Positions 26,090 through 33,172 of a stretch of DNA of 64,000 nucleotides are shown piece by piece; position 1 is the first letter of the stretch; every line of letters starts with the position of its first letter. Made by a program: the position numbers and the translations under genes. The notes under the pieces are model-generated. The model was not told the DNA's origin. It worked only from the letters and a program-made list of their open reading frames with translations, and did not search any database. The stretch comes from Microcaldota archaeon (lineage in GTDB: Archaea; Micrarchaeota; Micrarchaeia; Micrarchaeales; CABMGC01): contig DAHXNY010000001.1 of the NCBI GenBank assembly GCA_027365175.1, positions 181,483-245,482 on the forward strand, in the 5' to 3' direction.

Positions 26090-27265
26090 TCAGTCTATCG
26101 CCTGCTTTGACAAAAGTAGCTTGTAAACATCTATCAGTTTGTCTGTCATCTTCTCCGAAGAGAAACTGCGCCCTGTACTAAGGGCATTTTTAATATAAGG
26201 TTTAGTATCATTTAAAACCTTATCTATTTTTTTAGCGCAGTGCCTGTAATCCCCTGCGCGGAACTTTTCTCCATTGAAACCGTTCTTTATAAGCTCCCTT
26301 GTCGAGAGATAATCTGCGCCGACTACTGGTTTTCCGCAGGCCATCGCCTCAATGGAGACGATTCCCTGGGTCTCAAAGGTCGAAGGCATGCAGACCACGT
26401 CAGAAGACGCATATACCTCCGGAAGCGTCTTCTGGTCAACAAAGCCTATAAAGCGCACCCTCTCAGCTACGCCGAGCTTATGCGCAATTTCCTTGTAATA
26501 TGCATCGGAAGGACCCTTCCCTGCAATCATGACCTTCACCTTATCATCCTTATCCATAAGCAGCTTCGCAGCCTTCAGCATGGTCTCTATCCTCTTCTCC
26601 GCAGAGAGCCTTCCTACGTAAAGCACTACCTTGTCTCTGTCCTTTATCCCGTATCTCTTCCTTATTTTATCGCCGCTTACCTTATTGTTGAATTTTGATA
26701 TGTCTATGCTGTTTGGCACCACCTGCACGTCCTTTATCCCGCTCTTGCAGAGCATCCTCTCCACCGTCACCGAAGGGGCTATGACGCCATCGCATCTCCT
26801 GTAGAAGAAGCGCAGGTATTTCTTCATGTAAGCGCTTGCAAACTTCCTGAGCGGCCTGCTCTTCGGATAATAATGCTCTACTATATGCCTGTTGTTAACA
26901 AATGTATGGAAGGACCCCAATACCGGGTACTGTGATATCCTCCCTGCCATTAACCCTGAGAAGCCCATTGCAAACGGAGTCTGCGCATGTATAAGATCGA
27001 CTCCCAGGGACCTTAGCTTCATTGCCGAATTGTAAGGGAATATCGCAATGCTGTACTGCGGATAGGGCTTGAAGTTAAGCCCCGTATACAGGAAGGTCTT
27101 GTTATTGGAATAGGTTGACTTGTTCTTAGGGCTTGCGCTGGCAAACACATAAACCGTATGTCCCCTTTTCTCCAGCTCCTTCCTGAAATTTATTATCGAA
27201 GTAACGACACCATCAACGTTAGGAAGATAGGTGTCAGTATAAAACGCAATCCTTAATTTCTCCAT
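26090..27265 (-). CDS. Family 4 glycosyltransferase
   Basis: The 391-residue protein has the GT-B fold layout. The N-terminal domain begins RIAFYTDTYLPNVDGVVTS, with HAQTPFAMGF and FHTFVNNRHIVEHY. The C-terminal domain has VVLYVGRLSAEKRIE, the donor-binding FETQGIVSIEAMACGKPVVG (EX7E) and a nearby Lys. It is close to alpha-glycosyl-diacylglycerol synthases and other GT4 enzymes that use nucleotide sugars. The acceptor could be a membrane lipid or a sugar chain. It is 7 nt after uL15, in the place where secY often follows in archaeal ribosomal operons. Confidence 0.9.
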   Translation of the reverse strand: MEKLRIAFYTDTYLPNVDGVVTSIINFRKELEKRGHTVYVFASASPKNKSTYSNNKTFLYTGLNFKPYPQYSIAIFPYNSAMKLRSLGVDLIHAQTPFAMGFSGLMAGRISQYPVLGSFHTFVNNRHIVEHYYPKSRPLRKFASAYMKKYLRFFYRRCDGVIAPSVTVERMLCKSGIKDVQVVPNSIDISKFNNKVSGDKIRKRYGIKDRDKVVLYVGRLSAEKRIETMLKAAKLLMDKDDKVKVMIAGKGPSDAYYKEIAHKLGVAERVRFIGFVDQKTLPEVYASSDVVCMPSTFETQGIVSIEAMACGKPVVGADYLSTRELIKNGFNGEKFRAGDYRHCAKKIDKVLNDTKPYIKNALSTGRSFSSEKMTDKLIDVYKLLLSKQAID

Positions 27266-27272
27266 GTATACA

Positions 27273-27668
27273 CTAAAGCTTTACTGCTTCTCCTCCTGCT
27301 GCCTTTATCTTCTCCTCAGCCTTCTTTGAAAATGACTTTGCAGATATCTTTACAGGCACGCTTATCTCTCCCATGCTGAGCACCTTGTAATTCCTTAGCA
27401 TTATCTCATTGCCCTTCTTGAGCTTGTCCATGTTCTTTGAGATGTCCTCAAGGTTTATCTCGGAATAGTTCTTCTTCCTCCATGGGCTGAAGCCTACCTT
27501 CTTTATTGACTCCTTATCGTAAACTACCGTGTGCGTCCATTTTCCCTTCTTGCCTCCTCTTCCTGTCCCTCCACGGTCTCCTGCGCCTCTGGCATTCTTT
27601 ATGTTGCCCACGCCCCAGCTTCTGCTTCCCAGGAACTTCCTGCTCTTTTTCTTCACTCTTAATACCAT
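27273..27668 (-). CDS. rpl15: Large-subunit ribosomal protein uL15
   Basis: The 131-residue protein has the Gly/Lys/Arg-rich N-terminal extension (GAGDRGGTGRGGKKGK) that threads into the 23S rRNA. The C-terminal domain reads NYKVLSMGEISVPVKISAKSFSKKAEEKI. Both are diagnostic for archaeal/eukaryotic-type L15/L27a. It follows uL30 by 10 nt, the conserved archaeal order at the end of the spc operon. Confidence 0.95.
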   Translation of the reverse strand: MVLRVKKKSRKFLGSRSWGVGNIKNARGAGDRGGTGRGGKKGKWTHTVVYDKESIKKVGFSPWRKKNYSEINLEDISKNMDKLKKGNEIMLRNYKVLSMGEISVPVKISAKSFSKKAEEKIKAAGGEAVKL

Positions 27669-27678
27669 AAAAATAACC

Positions 27679-28104
27679 TTATGCCATTCTCTTTATCAGT
27701 GAGTTTATCTCCTTGCCTCTGTATCCAAGAGCTCCTCCTGCCTTGTAGTTCTGCTTAATGCCCTCGTATCCCTTTCTTGGCGGATGCATCCTTATAGGCA
27801 TTGGGATTACCTCCTTAGGGCTCTTCTTGCCTGCCGAGATGCCTTCAATATCTGCCTTCTCAACCTTGAGCTCCTTCCTCTTTGCTATGAGCTCCAGTGT
27901 CTCATTATCAACCTCGCCATAAGTCACGAAGTCGCTGCATTTGTTGATCATGCCTATATTGGCCTTGTTGCCGTAAAGCAGCACCATGCTGTTGACCCTG
28001 TTCAGGTTCATCCTCTTCATGGTCTCCTTTATATCGTGCCTTACTCCATAGGTTCCTCTAACTCTTACTATGGCAATTAGCTTGTTCTCAAGATGCGTCT
28101 TCAT
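27679..28104 (-). CDS. rpl30: Large-subunit ribosomal protein uL30
   Basis: I start at ATG 28104 (141 residues), where MKTHLENKLIAIVRVRGTYG begins the family domain. The track's TTG at 28170 adds a segment that contains a TATA-like CTTTATAC at about 28114-28121 and is probably promoter or leader. Family features are RVRGTYGVRHDIKETMKRMNL and the C-terminal MHPPRKGYEGIKQNYKAGGALGY. The length matches archaeal uL30 with its C-terminal extension. It heads the uL30-uL15-GT4 cluster. Confidence 0.93.
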   Translation of the reverse strand: MKTHLENKLIAIVRVRGTYGVRHDIKETMKRMNLNRVNSMVLLYGNKANIGMINKCSDFVTYGEVDNETLELIAKRKELKVEKADIEGISAGKKSPKEVIPMPIRMHPPRKGYEGIKQNYKAGGALGYRGKEINSLIKRMA

Positions 28105-28483
28105 AAATAGACCCGTATAAAGCCATCGCTGTGCTTTGAATAAAATTCTGTAAGTGTATGTATAACTCAAGGTTTTTATATCTTTTCAAAACCCTGCATA
28201 CCTTCAATGTCAAAAGAACTTCTGGCAAAATGACCGATTGTTATAAAATCTGCAAAACGGCTAAAATCTCAAAAAGTAATTTCATATATTTAGATTGCCG
28301 CCATGTTTACCTTAATCTTTTCAGGATAAGATGACCTATCTGTACCAGAAATTCTTTCAACTACTATATGCACTGCTAGATATTTAACACTTCCTATGCC
28401 TCCTGCCAAACCTGTCAATGCATGGCAAATATGCAAAACACGTCTACAGACTGTGTGACATGCATCTCCCCGACTACTTCCAC
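28105..28483. other. 379-bp region with no gene seen
   Basis: This region separates uL30 from a small membrane-protein gene on the same strand. Near the uL30 side it holds TATA-like elements that probably drive the ribosomal genes. Elsewhere all six frames are broken or very short, and I see no tRNA, hairpin or repeat of note. The ORF at 28290-28556 overlaps the neighbour antisense or out of frame and looks like a shadow. Confidence 0.5.
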
Positions 28484-28726
28484 TTACTCCTTTCTCTTCA
28501 GTTCCTTGAAAGCCACAATCCCTAATCCGACAGCACCGATCAAAGCCGCAGAACACAAATATGCAGTAATCTCTCCAAAACCTGCTCCGTGCATGCCTGC
28601 TGCAACTCCTCCGACACCAGCTACAGATACGCCTATAAAAGCGCCTGAAGCTGCGAACTTGCGCACCTCAGGTACAAGGTGCCTGTTCTTCATGTATTCG
28701 CTTTTCAGTTTTTTTGAAATCTCCAT
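28484..28726 (-). CDS. Small Gly/Ala-rich membrane protein
   Basis: The 80-residue protein has a charged N-terminal helix (KKLKSEYMKNRHLVPEV) and two hydrophobic Gly/Ala-rich segments at about 26-46 and 50-72. It ends in the basic tail KELKRKE. It thus looks like a helical hairpin in the membrane with both ends inside. A TATA-like TTTTAAAAAT on the minus strand precedes the start by about 30 nt. The family is not recognised. It is the last chromosomal gene before the inserted element. Confidence 0.6.
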   Translation of the reverse strand: MEISKKLKSEYMKNRHLVPEVRKFAASGAFIGVSVAGVGGVAAGMHGAGFGEITAYLCSAALIGAVGLGIVAFKELKRKE

Positions 28727-28867
28727 CTCTTCACGTATGCATAGTGAGTTTTATGATTTTTAAAAGTAACCACAAATCACAGTTTTATACGGCATATATC
28801 GTATTAAGTTCCTCTCGCATAGCAACAATATTTAAAGGCTCTGAAAAGAAGGGACTGACTCTTTTTC

Positions 28868-28881
28868 TGCGCAAAGGTGCT
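28868..28881 (+). repeat. Left 14-bp direct repeat (target-site duplication)
   Basis: TGCGCAAAGGTGCT stands directly before the left inverted repeat. The same 14 bp stands in the same orientation directly after the right inverted repeat. This is the layout of a target-site duplication made on insertion. The right copy includes the last 4 nt of tRNA-Glu. Confidence 0.88.
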
Positions 28882-29008
28882 GGGGTTATATATAGAGACC
28901 ACATTTTGCACCCCCTTTTTGTCGTCGAAGCTAAAATCTGTCGTCGTAAAATTCGGTACTTTTTATAGCCCAGATTCTAACAATATCTTAGCCTCGCCAC
29001 CGCCAGAT
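28882..29008 (+). repeat. Left 127-bp terminal inverted repeat
   Basis: By direct reading it is identical over 127 bp to the reverse complement of 32906-33032. Inside it a motif GTCGTCG(A/T) occurs twice, 19 nt apart, and may be a transposase-binding repeat. A TATATATA run near the tip could act as a promoter reading inward. Short ORFs that span the repeat (28877-29071 and 32894-33124) are by-products of the repeat, not genes. Confidence 0.92.
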
Positions 29009-29099
29009 CGCCGTATTCAGAAAGAGAAAGTTTACACTGATTACTTTACCAGATCAGTAGGTAGCTTATAAGATTTCAATAGTTCCACCTTTTTTACCT

Positions 29100-29867
29100 T
29101 CAACCAGTTAGACTTAGATATGCATAACTGTTAGGGCACGAAGCTCCATTTGAGCCTGTTTTAATGTAAGTAGTATACGTACCTACTGGGAAGTAATAGG
29201 ATTTCGTATCTGTAAGACAAGACGGGGTATCAGATACGCTTTGGTTGAGATAATAGGCATTATTTGAAGGGGTGCTATTGTATACATCCACAATGAGATT
29301 AGTAAATTGACCTTCATTGTCAGATACAGTCAAATATCCTCCAGACCACGTGCAAGAACCACTCGTACTAGAGCTTGCCGAACTTTCAGTTAACTGAAAA
29401 CTACTGCAAGAAACTGAACCAGAATTGTAAATTGTAGTAGTTGGTTGGATGGTGGTTGTATAATGTTGTAAAATTGTTGTAGTCGAAATAGAAGTTGATA
29501 GTATGCTACCCGTATTTACGTTATAGTACTTTGCATCCGACCCCACATTAACTAATGGAGAACATCCAGTTACATTGTTGTAATAAGTTCCATAAGTTCC
29601 AATATTAACAACAGAAGGACATGCATTTTGATAGTTTACATAAGTTCCGTAAGTACCTATGTTTACTACAAATCCAGAACAATTTCCATCAGTACTGCCA
29701 CTACCATAAGTACCTATGTTCACTACAGACGTGCAATTTGGAGATTGTATTGTTGTATAATTTGTAGAAGTAGTAGAGTTTAATGTGTATGGTATAGTTG
29801 TCTGGAGAGTGGTTGTGTTTTGGTTAGCCGAATTACCAAAAATATTTGTGAAAAAGTTTTCTATCAA
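29100..29867 (-). CDS. Thr/Ser-rich surface protein, probably 5'-truncated
   Basis: The track starts at TTG 29867 (255 residues). The frame is open further upstream to about 29996. The added residues are Thr-rich (PTTTPTTIT, then NTTTTITSNNQTSNN), which continues the style of the protein. No ATG or signal peptide remains, so the 5' part has been lost where the frame meets the transposase gene. The visible part has four imperfect copies of VVNIGTYG(T/S)Y at about 50-110, Thr/Ser linkers, and a C-terminal domain with six cysteines. Such repeats resemble adhesins. It is probably an inactive remnant unless a new start is used. Confidence 0.6.
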   Translation of the reverse strand: MIENFFTNIFGNSANQNTTTLQTTIPYTLNSTTSTNYTTIQSPNCTSVVNIGTYGSGSTDGNCSGFVVNIGTYGTYVNYQNACPSVVNIGTYGTYYNNVTGCSPLVNVGSDAKYYNVNTGSILSTSISTTTILQHYTTTIQPTTTIYNSGSVSCSSFQLTESSASSSTSGSCTWSGGYLTVSDNEGQFTNLIVDVYNSTPSNNAYYLNQSVSDTPSCLTDTKSYYFPVGTYTTYIKTGSNGASCPNSYAYLSLTG

Positions 29868-29961
29868 AGCTATAAAATTAGAAAATACGCCCCACCGTCC
29901 GTTGTTGCTTGTCTGGTTGTTAGACGTTATTGTTGTAGTGGTATTTTGAGAAGTATACCGT

Positions 29962-30888
29962 GTGATTGTAGTGGGTGTGGTTGTCGGTGCAAGTCTTCAG
30001 AATAAGAGCATCGAATATACTGCAAACGCTCCAAATGGAGATACAATATTCGAAAGACTTGAACGGTCTCTTACTGTTGATGAACTTAGGAGATATGTGA
30101 GAGAAACAAGACCAATATTCAGAGGTTACGCAACTGTCGCAATTGATGAACATGTGGAGATTTTTTATGGTGACAAAGATACTGATGGTGTAATAGGCAC
30201 AAAGCCCAAAAACGGATCAAGTTATGCGTTCAGTTTTCTTGCTGTAAAGATAATTGTCCGCAACAAGGAATATGTTGTGGACTTGATACCGTTATACGAC
30301 AACAAAGTTGCTGAGCATACGATAGAAGTATTGGAGGAACTAGTGAAGTTATACAGAATAAATATGATCCTCATAGATGCAGGTTTTAGAGACTCAGATT
30401 TGTTGAACTGGATAGTAGGAAGAGATATTCACCTCATAACGCGCATGAGAACATCGAAGAATCTCAGGATAAAAGACGTCGAATACAATAAGGCGTATCT
30501 GTACTCTTCTCTGTACGAGAAAGGCACATACAACTCCATATGTAAAAAGATGTTCGTGTATAGGTTCAGGGATAAAAAACACAGAGATTTTTACCTCTTA
30601 TCAGATATGGATGAAGAACCGTCATGGATAAAAGATACCTATCGACTGAGATGGGGAATAGAAACTGGATTCAGGGACGTAAACAAAATGGAGATAAAGA
30701 CGACAACAAAGAACAAGGTAATACGGCTGTTTTTCTATATCATCTCCGTTCTTATGTATAACATCTGGATAGAGGTACGTTCAGAGTCCTATGTTCGACT
30801 AGACACGTTGAGGTCCATTCTAATAAGAATTGTTGTAAGTTCCATGGAATTGCGTGGTAATTTACTTCGTATAATGGGATTGGGGTAA
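29962..30888 (+). CDS. DDE transposase, IS4/ISH3-like, N-terminus probably truncated
   Basis: The 308-residue frame shows an RNase H-type catalytic triad: D62 in TVAIDEHVEIFYG, D139 in MILIDAGF, and E234 in YRLRWGIETGFRD. GTKPKNGSSYAFSF is typical of ISH3-like members. The first 13 residues (MIVVGVVVGASLQ) are the antisense of the Thr repeats of the neighbouring surface gene, so they are not original. Real homology seems to begin around NKSIEYTANAP, which leaves some 50-80 N-terminal residues missing compared with full-length members (about 390). Activity is doubtful. The family call is mine by motif and should be tested by profile search. Confidence 0.78.
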   Translation: MIVVGVVVGASLQNKSIEYTANAPNGDTIFERLERSLTVDELRRYVRETRPIFRGYATVAIDEHVEIFYGDKDTDGVIGTKPKNGSSYAFSFLAVKIIVRNKEYVVDLIPLYDNKVAEHTIEVLEELVKLYRINMILIDAGFRDSDLLNWIVGRDIHLITRMRTSKNLRIKDVEYNKAYLYSSLYEKGTYNSICKKMFVYRFRDKKHRDFYLLSDMDEEPSWIKDTYRLRWGIETGFRDVNKMEIKTTTKNKVIRLFFYIISVLMYNIWIEVRSESYVRLDTLRSILIRIVVSSMELRGNLLRIMGLG

Positions 30889-30943
30889 AAACTTATACTA
30901 ACAGGAACAGGCCGTCTTTGATGGTAGTGTAAAGTATGTGCAG

Positions 30944-31180
30944 TTACTCAGAAATCATGTCTTTTGCAGGAATATCCCATCCCTCCTCTATGAATTTATT
31001 ATCATGTTGGGATAATTTCTATTCGAAATAGCGGCCATAGATATGTATTTCAATGTCTATGCGGAACTACTGAGATAGGATTTCTTTGTCTATCTCCATG
31101 TATTTACCTGGTGCCGTAGGATTAGATGCCCTGACTTCTCAAAAGTTTATCTCTGCTGAGATTTTACTAGACTCCACAGG
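30944..31180 (-). pseudogene. Decayed reading frame with in-frame stops
   Basis: The 315-bp region 30889-31203 has no intact gene. On the minus strand one frame reads like protein for about 78 codons (EVRASNPTAPGKYMEID, then FRIDIEIHIYGRYFE, then KLSQHDNKFIEEGWDIPAKD). It is broken by TGA once and TAG twice before a terminal TAA. The composition looks like a former coding sequence. I cannot name the family, and chance is not excluded. Confidence 0.35.
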
Positions 31181-31203
31181 TTATTGAGCAAATACCCAAA
31201 ATG

Positions 31204-31629
31204 CTATGGCTTGTTCATGCTTTTCCTGCCGATTATCGTGCGCCATATATTAATTGCGTGCAGCAGAACTGCCACGATTAATGCTACTAGACCTATGATG
31301 AGGATTGCGACGTCTTTCTGGCCAGTTAGTGCGACACCCTCAAATGCAATTACTCCAGAATTCAGGAGAATGTACTCTACTACTATAGCCTTGTAGCTTG
31401 TTCCGCTATGACGTGAAACTCCAGGCACAAATATGTAAGAAACTCCAAAAATCAACTGCGTAACAAAACCATACAGCAAAAGCATGAATATTGGGTCTTT
31501 GCTTATGGTGACCGCGCCTGACAGGCTGATGGCGAGGAGTATTGTCCCTATTACGAAGTACAAAAACCCAGTAGCTATGTAAAGCCTTACCATTTTGCTC
31601 GTTGCTGCAACATTGTCCATCAAACGCAC
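31204..31629 (-). CDS. Four-helix membrane protein, cargo of the element
   Basis: The 141-residue protein has four hydrophobic helices at about 16-36, 46-66, 78-98 and 106-128. The segment GFVTQLIFGVSYIFVPGVSRHSG resembles the G..I.G..Y...P motif of haem-copper-oxidase subunit I-like and NnrS-like membrane proteins. The histidine in RHSG is the only candidate ligand I see there. That similarity is weak. TATA-like sequence on the minus strand lies upstream (CTATTTATAAT region). The gene appears intact. It may be a chromosomal gene captured by the element. Confidence 0.6.
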   Translation of the reverse strand: MRLMDNVAATSKMVRLYIATGFLYFVIGTILLAISLSGAVTISKDPIFMLLLYGFVTQLIFGVSYIFVPGVSRHSGTSYKAIVVEYILLNSGVIAFEGVALTGQKDVAILIIGLVALIVAVLLHAINIWRTIIGRKSMNKP

Positions 31630-31680
31630 CCGCTATCTATAGCAGAATCATTATTTATAAATTATTCCCAACCTAACGAG

Positions 31681-31701
31681 ATAAGGGGCTTCGCCCCTTA
31701 T
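31681..31701. terminator. Strong 9-bp hairpin
   Basis: ATAAGGGGCTTCGCCCCTTAT folds into a perfect 9-bp stem with a 3-nt loop. It lies between the membrane-protein gene and the TnpA remnant, both on the minus strand. It may be a terminator or part of the IS200/IS605 end. No long T tract follows on either strand. Confidence 0.4.
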
Positions 31702-31713
31702 AAACCCTCAGCA

Positions 31714-31758
31714 CGGGCGGGTTCCTCCGCAGCAAGCTAGCGGTATCTCACCCGCCCG
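31714..31758. repeat. Subterminal hairpin of an IS200/IS605-type end
   Basis: CGGGCGGGT at 31714-31722 pairs perfectly with ACCCGCCCG at 31750-31758. An inner CCGC/GCGG pairing extends the structure. It begins 3 nt past the tnpA stop, where IS200/IS605 elements carry the hairpin recognised by TnpA at one end. This supports the view that the tnpA remnant still has its own 3' terminus. Confidence 0.6.
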
Positions 31759-31760
31759 AA

Positions 31761-32087
31761 TCAGTTGAATTGCAGTTTCATCTGGTGGTCTTCTTCATGT
31801 TTCATGAATGGTTCGTATGAGACATCCTGTCGCCTTATGTAGTTCTTTATTATATTTTCACCGACAGGACCAACACTACTGTTGCTATACTGCCCTCCCC
31901 AAAAGTGTTTCCTTGGATATCTTTTTATGAAGTTCGGCATTTCTGCGAAGATTTTCGAAGCAGAATGCGACTTCAGGATCTGTACAACCTGTTCTATTGA
32001 GAGGTTGTTTGGAACGTTTACTTCCCTATGCACGTGCGCGTAGTCGTCTCCGAACGAGAATTCCTTTATCTTTATCCTGTACTGCAT
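31761..32087 (-). pseudogene. tnpA: IS200/IS605 TnpA transposase lacking its N-terminus
   Basis: The frame has 108 codons from ATG. It keeps the HUH metal-binding motif (AHVHREV, shape HVH), the middle helix SIEQVVQILKSHSASKIF, WGGQYSNSSVG, and the helix IIKNYIRRQ with the expected catalytic Tyr. Full-length TnpA (about 130-150) starts some 40-45 residues earlier with a YHLVFVTKYR-like strand. Here an in-frame TAA stands 8 codons before the ATG, and the family-like residues continue between them. The 5' end has therefore been cut off, at a junction close to the FkbM gene. It is probably inactive. Confidence 0.75.
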
Positions 32088-32190
32088 TTCTGTTTCTCGA
32101 AATGCATCTGTTTAGGCTAAAAAAGAAGATAAAACTAGGAAAGCCGATAGTTTTAAAGAAGAAAACGCTAAAGAAGTTAATGAAAGTGTG

Positions 32191-32859
32191 ATGAAAATGT
32201 TAGAAGACATGTTACTGGTAATGCGAAATCCAAGACTAGCAATTAATACATTATTAACCGCTCGTCGAAAAATAAAGTTTTATTCCCATCTGAATGAGAT
32301 ATTCTTCAATCAGCCATATTATTGGCTATGGTCTCATGCCAAACCACATACTACTTTGATAGATATTGGTGCTTTTATAGGAGACACTGCTGTCTATTTT
32401 GCAATGAATCCTAATATAGACAAAATAATAGCATATGAACCAAATCCGAAGACCTTTGAGATCCTATCAAATAACATACGGGCTCTACCAAAGCCAATAG
32501 CGTCTAAGATAAAACTAAAGAACACACCAATTTTCAATGAAGAAGTTTATGTTAGTAATTCAACAAATGCAGTAACAGGAACTAACAAAGTATTAGTGGG
32601 GGGGGGCGAAGCAGGTTCTATTAAAGCAACAACGTTGAGATTGGAGCTAAAAAACCTAAAAAACATAATGATTAAGAGTGATTGCGAAGGTGCAGAGTAT
32701 CAGATATTTAATGATGTGAAAGATCTAAAGGAAGTGTATGCTGTACAATTAGAATATCATAAAGGACACACGTTGATGTTGAACTTCTTTGAAAGGGCGG
32801 GTTTCAAATGTACATATTCATCTGAAGAAAAGCTGGGATATCTCTCTGCATTAAAATGA
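32191..32859 (+). CDS. FkbM-type SAM-dependent methyltransferase with a G9 tract
   Basis: ATG at 32191 gives 222 residues. A GTG just before it is an alternative. The SAM-binding region LIDIGAFIGDTAVYFA (about 51-66) and IAYEPNPKTFEIL match FkbM-type enzymes, as does the later IKSDCEGAEYQIF. Such enzymes often O-methylate sugars of surface glycans or glycolipids. Codons are AT-rich (TTA, AAA, ATA), unlike the flanking core genes, which supports recent arrival. A run of nine G at 32598-32606 lies in the middle of the gene in the functional frame (VGGGE) and could change length by slippage. Confidence 0.82.
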   Translation: MKMLEDMLLVMRNPRLAINTLLTARRKIKFYSHLNEIFFNQPYYWLWSHAKPHTTLIDIGAFIGDTAVYFAMNPNIDKIIAYEPNPKTFEILSNNIRALPKPIASKIKLKNTPIFNEEVYVSNSTNAVTGTNKVLVGGGEAGSIKATTLRLELKNLKNIMIKSDCEGAEYQIFNDVKDLKEVYAVQLEYHKGHTLMLNFFERAGFKCTYSSEEKLGYLSALK

Positions 32860-32905
32860 TTGGTATCTGTTAGTCGTGCAAAAATCTCTCTTTCTAAGGA
32901 CGTCT

Positions 32906-33032
32906 ATCTGGCGGTGGCGAGGCTAAGATATTGTTAGAATCTGGGCTATAAAAAGTACCGAATTTTACGACGACAGATTTTAGCTTCGACGACAAAAAGG
33001 GGGTGCAAAATGTGGTCTCTATATATAACCCC
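32906..33032 (-). repeat. Right 127-bp terminal inverted repeat
   Basis: This is the exact reverse complement of 28882-29008 by direct reading, including the C5T5 run and the pair of GTCGTCG motifs. Identical long ends imply recent insertion, or gene conversion between the ends. The outer tip CCCC is followed directly by the 14-bp direct repeat. Confidence 0.92.
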
Positions 33033-33117
<85 letters not shown>

Positions 33118-33172
33118 ATAGCACTTAGAATTAATTGAGAACTATTATATTCCTTACAGATAAATTAATACC

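Larger units (their letters stand above)
28882..33032. mobile_element. 4.15-kb inserted element with 127-bp inverted repeats next to tRNA-Glu
   Basis: The ends are perfect inverted repeats that begin GGGGTTATATATAGAGACC. They are flanked by a 14-bp direct repeat. Inside are a Thr-rich surface protein (-), a DDE transposase (+), a decayed frame (-), a small membrane protein (-), a 5'-truncated IS200/IS605 TnpA (-) and an FkbM-type methyltransferase (+). Base composition is more AT-rich than in the flanks. The element looks like a transposon that has gathered and lost cargo. Whether the resident transposase acts on these ends is not known. The TIRs are long and the direct repeat is longer than is usual for ISH3-like elements, so another enzyme may have moved it. 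Confidence 0.85.

Noticed and set aside
28877-29071. Similar short ORFs at 28877-29071 (+) and 32894-33124 (-) that share a 45-residue stretch
   Set aside because: They are identical only because each spans a copy of the 127-bp inverted repeat. The second also runs through tRNA-Glu. Neither has a sensible start or motif.
29560-29740. Short repeated DNA units that look at first like a CRISPR array or minisatellite
   Set aside because: The repeats encode VVNIGTYGTY copies in the surface protein, are imperfect and in frame, and are not separated by unique spacers of constant length. No cas gene is present.
29920-30153. 77-codon minus-strand ORF across the surface-protein/transposase junction
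   Set aside because: It is antisense to the transposase and in a different frame from the surface protein, with composition typical of a shadow.
31997-32191. 64-codon plus-strand ORF that ends at the FkbM start with a GTGATGA overlap
   Set aside because: Most of it is antisense to the TnpA remnant. The last 29 residues (from MHLF) are Lys-rich and might be a leader peptide or gene tail, but nothing supports translation.
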